NCBI GenBank assembly: GCA_958453575.1
Contig: CAUDYH010000058.1
Span: 1 to 7,248, forward strand
Origin: an uncultured Collinsella sp.
GTDB taxonomy: Bacteria; Actinomycetota; Coriobacteriia; Coriobacteriales; Coriobacteriaceae
DNA length: 7,248 bases
Direction: 5' to 3'
In this document: positions 1-5,323 of the stretch, piece after piece
Layout: each line of letters begins with the position of its first letter
Numbering within the stretch: the stretch's first letter is position 1
Position numbers and translations under genes: made by a program
The notes under the pieces: generated by a model
The model's database searches: none
Told to the model about the DNA's origin: nothing
The model's input: the letters and a program-made list of their open reading frames with translations, nothing else

Positions 1-232
1 CGGTAGAACCCATCACCAAAATGGCAGCGGGCGAAAGAACGTCGCGCGGGTCGGCGCCGCGTGCCAACATCACGCAGCGGTTGACCTCAAAGCTCAGCGC
101 CGTCACACAGGCCTCCAAGCTTCCTTCGTGGCCAATAACACTCTGACGCGTCTGCTCCACCAGACGCGTAGGCGCAATTCGATTGAGCAAGTCCTGGTAG
201 CGATCGATGTTTCGATACTGCTTCTGAGTCAT
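1..232 (-). CDS. Unrecognised soluble protein, N-terminal part only
   Basis: The frame is open from the ATG at 232 down to the left edge, giving 77 residues that begin MTQKQYRNIDRYQDLL and continue past the window. The start is supported by AAGGAAGG on the minus strand six bases before the ATG. An in-frame ATG six codons further upstream has a poorer, more distant site. The visible part is mostly polar and probably helical, with no signal peptide or membrane segment. It holds two cysteines and ends in a mildly hydrophobic stretch (SPAAILVMGST). I do not recognise the family. It follows the 293-499 gene by 60 bases on the same strand, so it is probably the third gene of the operon that starts at 1281. 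Its soluble character contrasts with the two membrane proteins before it. Confidence 0.7.
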   Translation of the reverse strand, partial: MTQKQYRNIDRYQDLLNRIAPTRLVEQTRQSVIGHEGSLEACVTALSFEVNRCVMLARGADPRDVLSPAAILVMGST

Positions 233-292
233 GGGCGCCTTCCTTTCCATATTGGTTTTCTTTCCTTCGATGTGGGCCGAGCCCTTAAACCA
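233..292 (-). other. Short intergenic spacer with ribosome binding site
   Basis: Sixty bases separate two leftward genes. The spacer contains a small GC hairpin (GGGC-CGA-GCCC at 274-284) and two purine-rich stretches on the minus strand. The nearer stretch, AAGGAAGG, serves the 232 start. No T-tract follows the hairpin, so read-through from the upstream gene is likely. Confidence 0.4.
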
Positions 293-499
293 CTACAGTG
301 CCAGCGATGTCGCCGACTCCAGATAGATCACGTTGCCCGGCTGGGTAAAGACCGGAATGTGGTAGAGCAGCTGCAAAATGCCCTGCTTGAGCAGCGGAAA
401 CAGTGTGGGATGCAACACTTCGTACATCAGGGCACCAGCCATAAGAGCGGTAAGTACGGCAAGCAGCAGAAGCTTTTGAGCGTTAGAGAATACCGACAT
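293..499 (-). CDS. Small membrane protein (68 aa), one clear span
   Basis: The product is a 68-residue hydrophobic peptide starting MSVFSNAQKLLLL. The ATG at 499 is chosen because AAAGGA lies six bases upstream on the minus strand; the frame is open further upstream, but only as antisense-like read-through within the neighbouring gene. Residues about 9-28 form one strong membrane segment. The rest (HPTLFPLLKQGILQLLYHIP and onward) is amphipathic, with several leucines, and may form a re-entrant or peripheral helix. There is no lipobox or cleavage motif I would trust. It sits 44 bases after the 245-residue membrane gene on the same strand and is probably co-transcribed with it. A small subunit or regulator of that protein is possible but is inference. 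I do not recognise the family. Confidence 0.72.
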   Translation of the reverse strand: MSVFSNAQKLLLLAVLTALMAGALMYEVLHPTLFPLLKQGILQLLYHIPVFTQPGNVIYLESATSLAL

Positions 500-543
500 G
501 GTCGTTCCTTTCTTTATGCGAGATATTTGGATTGCGTTGTGGG

Positions 544-1281
544 TTAGCGACTCATAGCGATGGCAATGCCAATAACCGTGATAACCACGGGGATCGCAAG
601 CGATGCGAACACAATCCCGGCAAAAAGGCCTACCACCACCGCGCACACGACGATGACCAGTGCTGTGGGCACAAGCGCGAGCAGAGGAGTAACCACGCAG
701 GCAGATGCAAAGCGAAGCCCGTGGAACAAGCACTCATGAGGGAATAAAGCCTTGAGAACTCCTTCGACAATTCGCCACTCGACAATCGTTCCGACTGTTA
801 AGACAACAGCCCAAAGCAGATAATCATTGGCGCGGGAATCCGAAGCCATCTTTCCGGTAACGCCAGCCCACCAATCAAATGCGGCGGCACAGCCCAGCAA
901 ACAGACGATCGCGCAGACGACGGATGCAAATGCGCCCGCACCCTCAATTGCACCGAGCAGCTCGCACATGTCGGATTCGCGCTCTCCCGTTAACAGCACA
1001 ATCCATTTGTGGGCAAGCGCCGCAACGACCGCCACGCCCAGCACAACCCAGTACGCCCTAAACGCCACCAGGCGCCACGAGTGGAGCGGAATCACCGTGT
1101 TGCCCTCGCCAATCTCGAACATAAAGCCGCCGAGCCACGTCGTCAGCAAGCACATCATGTCGACGGCGACAACGTACAGCACAACCGCAAAGAGGGTTTG
1201 CAGAATCATGCCGAAAATATTCACTGTTGTTGGCTTCTTGAGAGCGTCTGGCTCGATCCTATACGTGTCGTATACGTTCAT
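544..1281 (-). CDS. Multi-span integral membrane protein (245 aa), unknown function
   Basis: The ATG at 1281 is preceded by AAAGGA eight bases upstream, and the frame ends in TAA at 544. Hydrophobic segments lie at about residues 21-46, 71-97, 115-135 and 154-171, followed by a long C-terminal pair at about 193-243, suggesting six spans in the cytoplasmic membrane. The 20-residue N-terminus is polar. Loops carry GEGNTVIP (about 58-65) and GKMASDSRAND (about 143-153). There are no transporter, protease or enzyme motifs that I can name. It is the first gene of a leftward operon with the 68-residue peptide and the gene running off the left edge. The 4059-4883 gene encodes a protein of similar length and segment layout and may be a distant paralogue. 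The long rightward open frame opposite it is a shadow rich in S, T, P and Q. Confidence 0.82.
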   Translation of the reverse strand: MNVYDTYRIEPDALKKPTTVNIFGMILQTLFAVVLYVVAVDMMCLLTTWLGGFMFEIGEGNTVIPLHSWRLVAFRAYWVVLGVAVVAALAHKWIVLLTGERESDMCELLGAIEGAGAFASVVCAIVCLLGCAAAFDWWAGVTGKMASDSRANDYLLWAVVLTVGTIVEWRIVEGVLKALFPHECLFHGLRFASACVVTPLLALVPTALVIVVCAVVVGLFAGIVFASLAIPVVITVIGIAIAMSR

Positions 1282-1301
1282 TAGCTGTCCTTTCGTTGCT
1301 G

Positions 1302-1318
1302 AAACAACTAGTTGGTTT
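1302..1318. repeat. Near-perfect palindrome, operator-like
   Basis: The 17 bases centred on CAACTAGTTG read almost the same on both strands, with one mismatch in the flanking AAA/TTT arms. The site ends 21 bases upstream of the 1281 start codon, where a repressor site or the 5' leader of the leftward operon would lie. Function is inference. Confidence 0.4.
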
Positions 1319-1339
1319 ATCCACTGTAGCTTGATACAA

Positions 1340-1363
1340 CTAGGAGATATGCAAATCTCTTAG
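1340..1363. repeat. Inverted repeat CTAGGAGAT / ATCTCTTAG
   Basis: Nine-base arms (1340-1348 and 1355-1363) match at eight of nine positions around a six-base centre, ATGCAA. The repeat overlaps the second ACAACTAG copy. It lies about 60 to 80 bases upstream of the leftward membrane operon, where regulator binding is plausible. There is no T-tract typical of a terminator. Confidence 0.4.
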
Positions 1364-1539
1364 TGTTAGTATCTAGCGAAATATTACCCAATGCGTACGG
1401 CCTCATACGCACCATTCGATTTTTTTCTTTTTCATTTGAGTGCCCCGTCTGAAAAACGCCGCAACTGCTCTTCTTGTAGACTGAAGGCAATTGAGCCGCG
1501 ACGGGCCAGTCAGCGAACCGCGCAATATAGGGAATATGC

Positions 1540-1545
1540 AGGAGG
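1540..1545 (+). promoter_or_regulatory. Ribosome binding site AGGAGG deciding the 1551 start
   Basis: A perfect AGGAGG sits five bases before the ATG at 1551. This argues for 1551 over the in-frame TTG at 1491 or the ATG at 1536, neither of which has a well-spaced site. Confidence 0.75.
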
Positions 1546-1550
1546 TGCGC

Positions 1551-3194
1551 ATGCTCAAAACTAAAGCAGAATTTGCAACTCTTCGCTTAAACGAAGATCT
1601 CAAGCCATATATGAGCCGATATCTATCGGATCTTGTGTCTCATATGGTCGAGAAATATCAGCCTTCGTCGAGAACGAAAAGGCTCATTGAACTGTGCTGT
1701 CGCGATTTTGAGTTTTCGAGCGAGCACGTCGATGGCCCCTCGTGGTCTGTTTTGGGGATTGACCTCAAGCGACCTTCGGCCGCCTCGTTTGAGTTTGAGG
1801 ACCGCGTTTACAACGAAGCAACCGACGAATGGGATTATGTGCCCGCTTGCGTTTGCAAAAACCGAGTCAAAGTCCCGACGTCGACGTTTACTGCCATCGA
1901 GGAGAATATCTTTTTATACGACTACGAGCAGGACGCAGCCTCTCACACGTACGAATCAGCACTCATTTACTGCAGGCCCCCCGAGCTACGACCGCTATCC
2001 CAATTCCCGGCATCTATCGATGCGGCAAATGCGCGAGTCCTGGATTTCCTCAGAACGCGCTCGAAGCAGCTGCAACGCAGCGCAGGCATCCCCGATCTGC
2101 TTTCGGTCACTGAGTGGTACTACATCTTTCTTGCGGCATCCATTGCCTGCTCACGGCCCCACGCTACGGCCGTCATTCAGATTTCTGACCGTCTGTTCAA
2201 TCTGGCGCGAGCCGTAGATGGACGTCGCCTTCTTTGTGACCTCGGCCTGCTAAAGAGCATTGTGCTTCTTCCCAACACCATTGCCAAAAAGGCCGAGGGT
2301 CGCGCGCTGCTCTTTATTGGCGACGGCGAGCCCAATGATCCGTATTTCCTTTTTGACGGCAGGAGCTTTGACGACAAGCAAATGACCGATGAGATTCTGC
2401 ACCAGCTCCTCGATTCCGTCGACCGAGCCTACGGCGATCAAAAGAATCCAGTCTATTGGCATCGGCTCGAGGATCAGGGCAACGGCATCTATCCCCTATT
2501 ACCCAATACAAAGAGCGGATCGTTCGACGAGAGAATGTTCATCCCCCTTGGGTCGCTAGCGCCAATCTACCGCGGCACCGCCCGCAGCGTTGTAACCAAA
2601 CTGCCCGAATCAGATCCGACAGACAGTTACCAACAGCACGACTGCTACTACCTGTCGCTAAAGCATCTTCATGATGGCGCAATCATTGCCGCAGAAGATG
2701 TACTTGAGCGTGTCCCCGATACAGATATCTACGATGTAAGCCGTGTAGACTACGAAGATTTTCGGAAGGCCAAACCGATCGACGCCCGCGAGGCGAGCCT
2801 TCTCATATCACGCGTCGGGCCTCCATTCAAGCTTGCCCTCATCACGCCAGGCCACTTTTCTGTCGGTTCTGAGCGCCCCGTGGAGCGCGGTCTTTTGTTT
2901 GAGAGCATTGTCCCCTGCGACGCCATGTTCTGCGCTACCTTTGAGGACGAGCTGCTTGCCCAGTTTGTCCTGGCATACCTGTCGTCCGATGAGGGGCAGA
3001 AGAAACTGGCGGACACCTCGCACGGAGACGCGCTTGTGCAACTTGCCCCAATGGACCTGCGAAGCATGACCGTGCCTGTTCCCGGGCGAGCGGAGCAGGA
3101 GCGCTACGCGCTAGAGTACGAAGCAAAGCAGCGCGCCTACGAGGACGCCCTTAAGCAGGCGGAACATTACGCCGCGAGTAAGGAAACGATGTAG
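1551..3194 (+). CDS. HsdM-HsdS-like fusion with degenerate methylase motifs (547 aa)
   Basis: The layout matches an N6-adenine DNA methylase core (HsdM type) joined to one HsdS-like target-recognition domain. Residues 45-55, LIELCCRDFEF, sit where SAM-binding motif I (DPxCGSGxF) belongs, and GID follows at 69-71. Residues 140-146, YCRPPEL, sit where catalytic NPPY/F belongs. Residues 188-216, 227-244 (LLCDLGLLKSIVLLPNTI) and 251-260 match the later HsdM core: helix, LP strand, and the strand in which typical HsdM has a VLFID-like sequence. From about 331 (IPLGSLAPIYRGT), through YYLSLKHL (366-373) and LLIS (417-420), to the conserved end with LSS, G.....L....L and VPVP..AEQE (about 468-517), it reads like an HsdS half, with a C-terminal helix. 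Both catalytic motifs look lost, so methylation is unlikely and DNA recognition may remain. No hsdR is in view. The family assignment is from motif reading, not a search. Confidence 0.75.
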   Translation: MLKTKAEFATLRLNEDLKPYMSRYLSDLVSHMVEKYQPSSRTKRLIELCCRDFEFSSEHVDGPSWSVLGIDLKRPSAASFEFEDRVYNEATDEWDYVPACVCKNRVKVPTSTFTAIEENIFLYDYEQDAASHTYESALIYCRPPELRPLSQFPASIDAANARVLDFLRTRSKQLQRSAGIPDLLSVTEWYYIFLAASIACSRPHATAVIQISDRLFNLARAVDGRRLLCDLGLLKSIVLLPNTIAKKAEGRALLFIGDGEPNDPYFLFDGRSFDDKQMTDEILHQLLDSVDRAYGDQKNPVYWHRLEDQGNGIYPLLPNTKSGSFDERMFIPLGSLAPIYRGTARSVVTKLPESDPTDSYQQHDCYYLSLKHLHDGAIIAAEDVLERVPDTDIYDVSRVDYEDFRKAKPIDAREASLLISRVGPPFKLALITPGHFSVGSERPVERGLLFESIVPCDAMFCATFEDELLAQFVLAYLSSDEGQKKLADTSHGDALVQLAPMDLRSMTVPVPGRAEQERYALEYEAKQRAYEDALKQAEHYAASKETM

Positions 3195-3201
3195 CGACTG
3201 G

Positions 3202-3243
3202 GATCGGCAAGCTGTCTGAACTTTTGCCGACAGCCTGCCGATC
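3202..3243. terminator. Strong hairpin between convergent genes
   Basis: Fifteen-base arms (3202-3216 and 3229-3243) pair at 14 positions around a 12-base loop. The single odd pair is A-C in the rightward transcript but G-U in the leftward one, so the stem is complete only in leftward RNA. It starts eight bases after the rightward stop codon and ends 23 bases beyond the leftward stop. Neither side has a good T-tract, so it may be an RNA-stabilising or attenuating stem rather than a classic terminator. Confidence 0.6.
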
Positions 3244-3266
3244 AGGCGCGCCGTTCAATGCAGCGG

Positions 3267-3887
3267 CTAGAGATTCTCATCAGACTTCGAACTGGCCCTG
3301 GCCGCCTCTTCGTCCTCAATCAAATTTTTGACCGCTGTATAGGCGTCATACGTAGCGTCTTCGATCTTATCCAGGGCATCTGGGTCATGCATGCAACCGC
3401 CCTCCTGGAGTTTCTGGATCAAAAACCAGGCAGCAGTAAGCAAGTTGTCGACATCCTCAACATCCAGCTGATCAATCGAATACGCACTATCGTCGAGTTC
3501 CACCAAATATGAACTGGCGACGCGGATGGCCTTACTTACATATGGCTCAAGGTCGTATTGGGGGTAGCGGGCATCGAGGGCCGTTAACGGATCGGTCGGC
3601 TCAACCCAATAGAGCATCGTTGCGCTCTCGCGCTTCTCCAGCGGATACTGCTCGACCGCCTTTTCCCAGCTTACATACCAGGGATTGTCGTCCTTGTCTG
3701 CAAGCGATTTGCAGTAAAAAAGTGCCGTAGCAGCACTTGCGCAAGAATAGTAATGGCGCGCCCTGCTCTTCTTGAACTCATCGTTCAGCTCATCGTTGTA
3801 AAACAGCTCCGCCTCCATGACCAGGAACGGACCATCCTCATCCGTAATGCTCATGGGATAGTTGTTACGCTCATAGTCCGGATACAT
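3267..3887 (-). CDS. Very acidic hypothetical protein (206 aa)
   Basis: I chose the ATG at 3887 because TTGGAG lies five to six bases upstream (GGAGACAAAATG). The frame stays open to 4028, but that extension reads through the palindromic repeats and the orphan tail and has no ribosome site, so it is very unlikely to be translated. By my count the protein has about 44 acidic against 18 basic residues. It is soluble, with many aromatics early (LFYNDEL, RHYYSCAS) and a helical C-terminal half carrying DQLDVEDVDNLL and NLIEDEEAA. There is no signal peptide or membrane segment. I do not recognise the family. It converges on the methylase-like gene. Strong acidity occurs in DNA-mimic anti-restriction proteins, but nothing more specific supports that here. 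Confidence 0.72.
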   Translation of the reverse strand: MYPDYERNNYPMSITDEDGPFLVMEAELFYNDELNDEFKKSRARHYYSCASAATALFYCKSLADKDDNPWYVSWEKAVEQYPLEKRESATMLYWVEPTDPLTALDARYPQYDLEPYVSKAIRVASSYLVELDDSAYSIDQLDVEDVDNLLTAAWFLIQKLQEGGCMHDPDALDKIEDATYDAYTAVKNLIEDEEAARASSKSDENL

Positions 3888-3915
3888 TTTGTCTCCAATC
3901 AACCGTTCGGACACA

Positions 3916-3968
3916 TTAACAAGCAATATCGAACCCGCGCTCACGCGGAGAGTTGTCACCATCGCGCC
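3916..3968 (-). pseudogene. Orphan C-terminal tail related to the 4997-5323 protein
   Basis: Read leftward, this stretch encodes ADWRDGDNSPRERGFDIAC and TAA. The 4997-5323 protein ends EWIEDDNSPRDRGFDIAC and TAG. Over 3905-3957 against 4986-5038, the DNA matches at 46 of 53 positions. All seven differences fall at the third codon position of this frame, the signature of sequence that diverged while encoding this peptide. Upstream in frame there is a TGA within the palindromic repeat and no start codon, so the rest of the gene is gone. The fragment is either the remnant of a deleted paralogue or part of a mobile tail cassette. Confidence 0.65.
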
Positions 3969-3972
3969 AATC

Positions 3973-4006
3973 TGCAAGTTTTTCTCATCGCGTGAAAAGA
4001 GCTTGC
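3973..4006. repeat. Imperfect palindrome, copy 1 of tandem pair
   Basis: This 34-base unit begins TGCAAGTTTTTCTCA and ends GTGAAAAGAGCTTGC. Its ends are inverted copies of each other, with a short TCGCG centre. In the rightward transcript it can form a stem of about 14 pairs with one mismatch and two G-U pairs. It matches copy 2 at 28 of 34 positions, and the copies are exactly 40 bases apart. Confidence 0.6.
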
Positions 4007-4012
4007 GATTCT

Positions 4013-4046
4013 TGCATGTTTTTCTCACGTCGTGACAAGAACTTGC
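4013..4046. repeat. Imperfect palindrome, copy 2 of tandem pair
   Basis: This unit begins TGCATGTTTTTCTCA and ends GTGACAAGAACTTGC, with a CGTCG centre. It starts 12 bases past the stop codon of the 4059-4883 gene, so it could act as a 3'-end stem for that transcript, although no T-tract follows. The pair resembles REP-type dispersed intergenic palindromes; whether it recurs in the genome cannot be seen here. Confidence 0.6.
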
Positions 4047-4058
4047 ATGGTCGCCCCG

Positions 4059-4469
4059 CTACCTGCGCCACGAGGCAGCAAGGATAACGGGAATCCCGGC
4101 AAGGCACACCGCCAAGGCGACGGCTCCGAGCGCGAGCACGATGGCCACGCTTACGACGACATAGGCCACGGCAATGAAGGTCAGTGCCAGCAGGCAGGCA
4201 AGCAGTTCGGCCACGTAGCACAACACCAGGTTCGAGCTCGCGCGCTTCAGCAGGACGGCGGCGAGGCGGACAAGCTCGATAGCGAAGCCGCTGCCGAAAT
4301 TGCGTCCGGGGCCCTTGGCAAGGAACCACTTGAACAGGCACATCAGGGCGCAGCCCAGCATGATCATGATGGAAACGGCCCATACATTGTGCCCCGACTC
4401 AACAAGGCTCTGGTCACCCATCGCGCTGCCGTTGATGAGCCAACTCGTTCCATAGCCCATGAACAGCAT
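4059..4469 (-). CDS. C-terminal half of the interrupted membrane protein, doubtful as a separate gene
   Basis: The frame resumes at an ATG 12 bases after the TGA (MLFMGYGTSW...) and encodes about 136 residues with three further hydrophobic stretches. It is in the same frame as the first half. No Shine-Dalgarno sequence precedes this ATG or the one three codons later, so independent translation would depend on coupling or re-initiation. Confidence 0.35.
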   Translation of the reverse strand: MLFMGYGTSWLINGSAMGDQSLVESGHNVWAVSIMIMLGCALMCLFKWFLAKGPGRNFGSGFAIELVRLAAVLLKRASSNLVLCYVAELLACLLALTFIAVAYVVVSVAIVLALGAVALAVCLAGIPVILAASWRR

Positions 4470-4481
4470 CGCCAGCAGCAG

Positions 4482-4883
4482 TCAGGCGCTCAGCGCGGCG
4501 AGAGAGCGCGACACGCGCCCGCTGAACACCGGAGCCTCGCAGCTGAGTCCAAGGCCCTCGCGAACGCGCCAGGCGGCATGGTAGGCAGGGTAGGCCGCGA
4601 TGAGCGCGGCCACGAGCAGCGACGCCCAATCGGACCCGGGCACAGCCGACGCGTACTCCGCAATCGCGGAGATGGAGAAGGCAGCATGGAACGACTCGTT
4701 CAGGAACAGCGCGACCTCGCCCTTCCAGACGCAAAACGGGGCGGCGACGGAGGCGGTGCCGGCAGCGGCAACCGCGGCAACGGCAACGAGCAGCGCGCCC
4801 TGCACGAGTTTGACGACCTCGCCTCTGGCGGTGCGGGGCGCAGACTCAACGGCGCTGGACGAAATTTGAATAGAAGTGTTCAT
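4482..4883 (-). CDS. N-terminal half of the interrupted membrane protein (133 aa)
   Basis: This is the part that would be translated if TGA terminates. It begins MNTSIQISSS with a good ribosome site and has two full membrane segments plus the start of a third, and ends ...SLAALSA. An ATG eight codons upstream, at 4907, is in frame but has no suitable site. Ending in the middle of a helix is not expected of an intact protein. Confidence 0.55.
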   Translation of the reverse strand: MNTSIQISSSAVESAPRTARGEVVKLVQGALLVAVAAVAAAGTASVAAPFCVWKGEVALFLNESFHAAFSISAIAEYASAVPGSDWASLLVAALIAAYPAYHAAWRVREGLGLSCEAPVFSGRVSRSLAALSA

Positions 4884-4996
4884 GATTTTCCTTTCAACAG
4901 AAATCAAACCGGAATCGCCGGCAACTAGGATGCAGCCTCTAGTCGGCTCCGATTAGAGATTGTTCGCCCCCATTGATACCAAGTCGTGCGGACACA
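4884..4996. promoter_or_regulatory. Intergenic region with inverted repeat and CAACTAGGA box
   Basis: The 113 bases between two leftward genes hold a 22-base inverted repeat at 4937-4958 (CTCTAGTCGG / CCGATTAGAG, nine of ten positions), a short CCGG-AATCG-CCGG repeat near 4909-4921, and CAACTAGGA at 4922-4930, also found at 1337-1345 upstream of the other membrane gene. The inverted repeat could end the 4997-5323 transcript or bind a regulator of the 4883 gene. No T-tract is present. Confidence 0.45.
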
Positions 4997-5323
4997 CTAA
5001 CAAGCGATATCGAAACCGCGATCTCGTGGAGAGTTGTCGTCCTCAATCCATTCGAGCCCGACGCACTCATCGATCCCTGCATCGGGAACTGACGACCATC
5101 TGAACTCGAAACCAAGCTGGTCAAGCTCATCGACTCGCCCACGGATCACTCCGTAAACATCCAACGCATTCTCGAAATCCTCCGAAGACGCGTAGCCTCG
5201 CTCGCACTGCCTGCGCATCTGATGCAAGCGACCCATGGCGGCGGCGATAATCTCGCGAAGAGCGATAACCTCGCGCTCGCATACATCAATGTTTCCTTCG
5301 TTGAGTTTGATGCGATCGGACAT
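4997..5323 (-). CDS. Small helical hypothetical protein (108 aa)
   Basis: The start at 5323 has GGGAGG about six bases upstream on the minus strand. The frame is open to 5638, but that extension overlaps the divergent gene and the control region and is discounted. Residues about 10-70 are charged and helical (CEREVIALREIIAAAMGRLHQ, then SSEDFENALDVYGVI), likely a coiled coil or helical bundle. The C-terminal third carries GFEFRWSS and ends DDNSPRDRGFDIAC with a terminal cysteine. There is no signal peptide or membrane span. I do not recognise the family. It is divergent from the zinc-ribbon-like gene and shares its control region, so a joint role or regulation by one product is possible. Its tail recurs as an orphan fragment at 3916-3968. 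Confidence 0.75.
   Translation of the reverse strand: MSDRIKLNEGNIDVCEREVIALREIIAAAMGRLHQMRRQCERGYASSEDFENALDVYGVIRGRVDELDQLGFEFRWSSVPDAGIDECVGLEWIEDDNSPRDRGFDIAC

Larger units (their letters stand above)
1282..1550. promoter_or_regulatory. Divergent intergenic region with several inverted repeats
   Basis: This 269-base stretch lies between the leftward membrane operon and the rightward methylase-like gene, so it should hold both promoters. I could not identify a convincing -35/-10 pair for either. It contains a near-palindrome at 1302-1318 centred on CAACTAGTTG, an inverted repeat at 1340-1363, a 6-bp hairpin (TGCGTA/TACGCA at 1392-1411) followed eight bases later by a T-rich run (1420-1432), and ACAACTAG twice in direct orientation 32 bases apart (1304-1311 and 1336-1343). 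No convincing gene is present. Confidence 0.5.
3888..4058. other. Non-genic patch: tandem palindromes plus orphan coding tail
   Basis: No gene fits here. The patch contains, in the leftward direction, two imperfect palindromes (4046-4013 and 4006-3973), a fragment encoding the C-terminal tail of a relative of the 4997-5323 protein (about 3968-3916), and the ribosome site of the 3887 start. The mixture looks like debris of recombination between repeats. Confidence 0.6.
4059..4883 (-). pseudogene. Multi-span membrane protein broken by an in-frame TGA
   Basis: From the ATG at 4883 (GAAAGGA six bases upstream) to TAG at 4059, one frame encodes 274 codons plus the stop, with a single TGA at codon 134 (4484-4482). 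The TGA lies inside a hydrophobic stretch, RSLAALSA-TGA-LLLAMLFMGYG, that reads as one membrane helix if the codon is sense, for example Trp, Gly, Cys or Arg by one base change. Other spans lie at about residues 24-50 and 86-105, then after the TGA near WAVSIMIMLGCALMCLFKW and in a long C-terminal pair ending IPVILAASWRR. The second half has no ribosome site. The gene is visibly richer in GC than its neighbours, with many GCG and GCC alanine codons. The layout resembles the 544-1281 protein. A sequencing error, a recent nonsense mutation and read-through are all possible. Confidence 0.65.

Noticed and set aside
827..1363. Rightward open frame of 178 codons opposite the 544-1281 gene
   Set aside because: Low-complexity S/T/P/A composition typical of an antisense shadow; it has no upstream ribosome site and crosses the intergenic repeats.
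1392..1432. Rho-independent terminator ahead of the methylase-like gene
   Set aside because: The stem is only six pairs, and eight bases separate it from the T-rich run, too far for a standard terminator.
1491..1550. TTG start at 1491 for the methylase-like gene
   Set aside because: There is no suitably placed ribosome site, whereas AGGAGG sits five bases before the ATG at 1551.
3973..4046. CRISPR array
   Set aside because: Only two imperfect copies with a six-base gap; they are self-complementary and have no spacers.
4440..4484. Selenocysteine insertion at the in-frame TGA
   Set aside because: I could not find a stem-loop of the bacterial SECIS type just downstream, and a selenocysteine in mid-membrane helix is improbable.
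4032..4928. Long rightward open frame of 298 codons opposite the broken membrane gene, without the TGA interruption
   Set aside because: Its protein is rich in G, H, Q, R and A with no plausible fold, as expected from the antisense of a GC-rich hydrophobic gene. It has no good ribosome site, and the leftward frame has clear membrane helices and a start with GAAAGGA.
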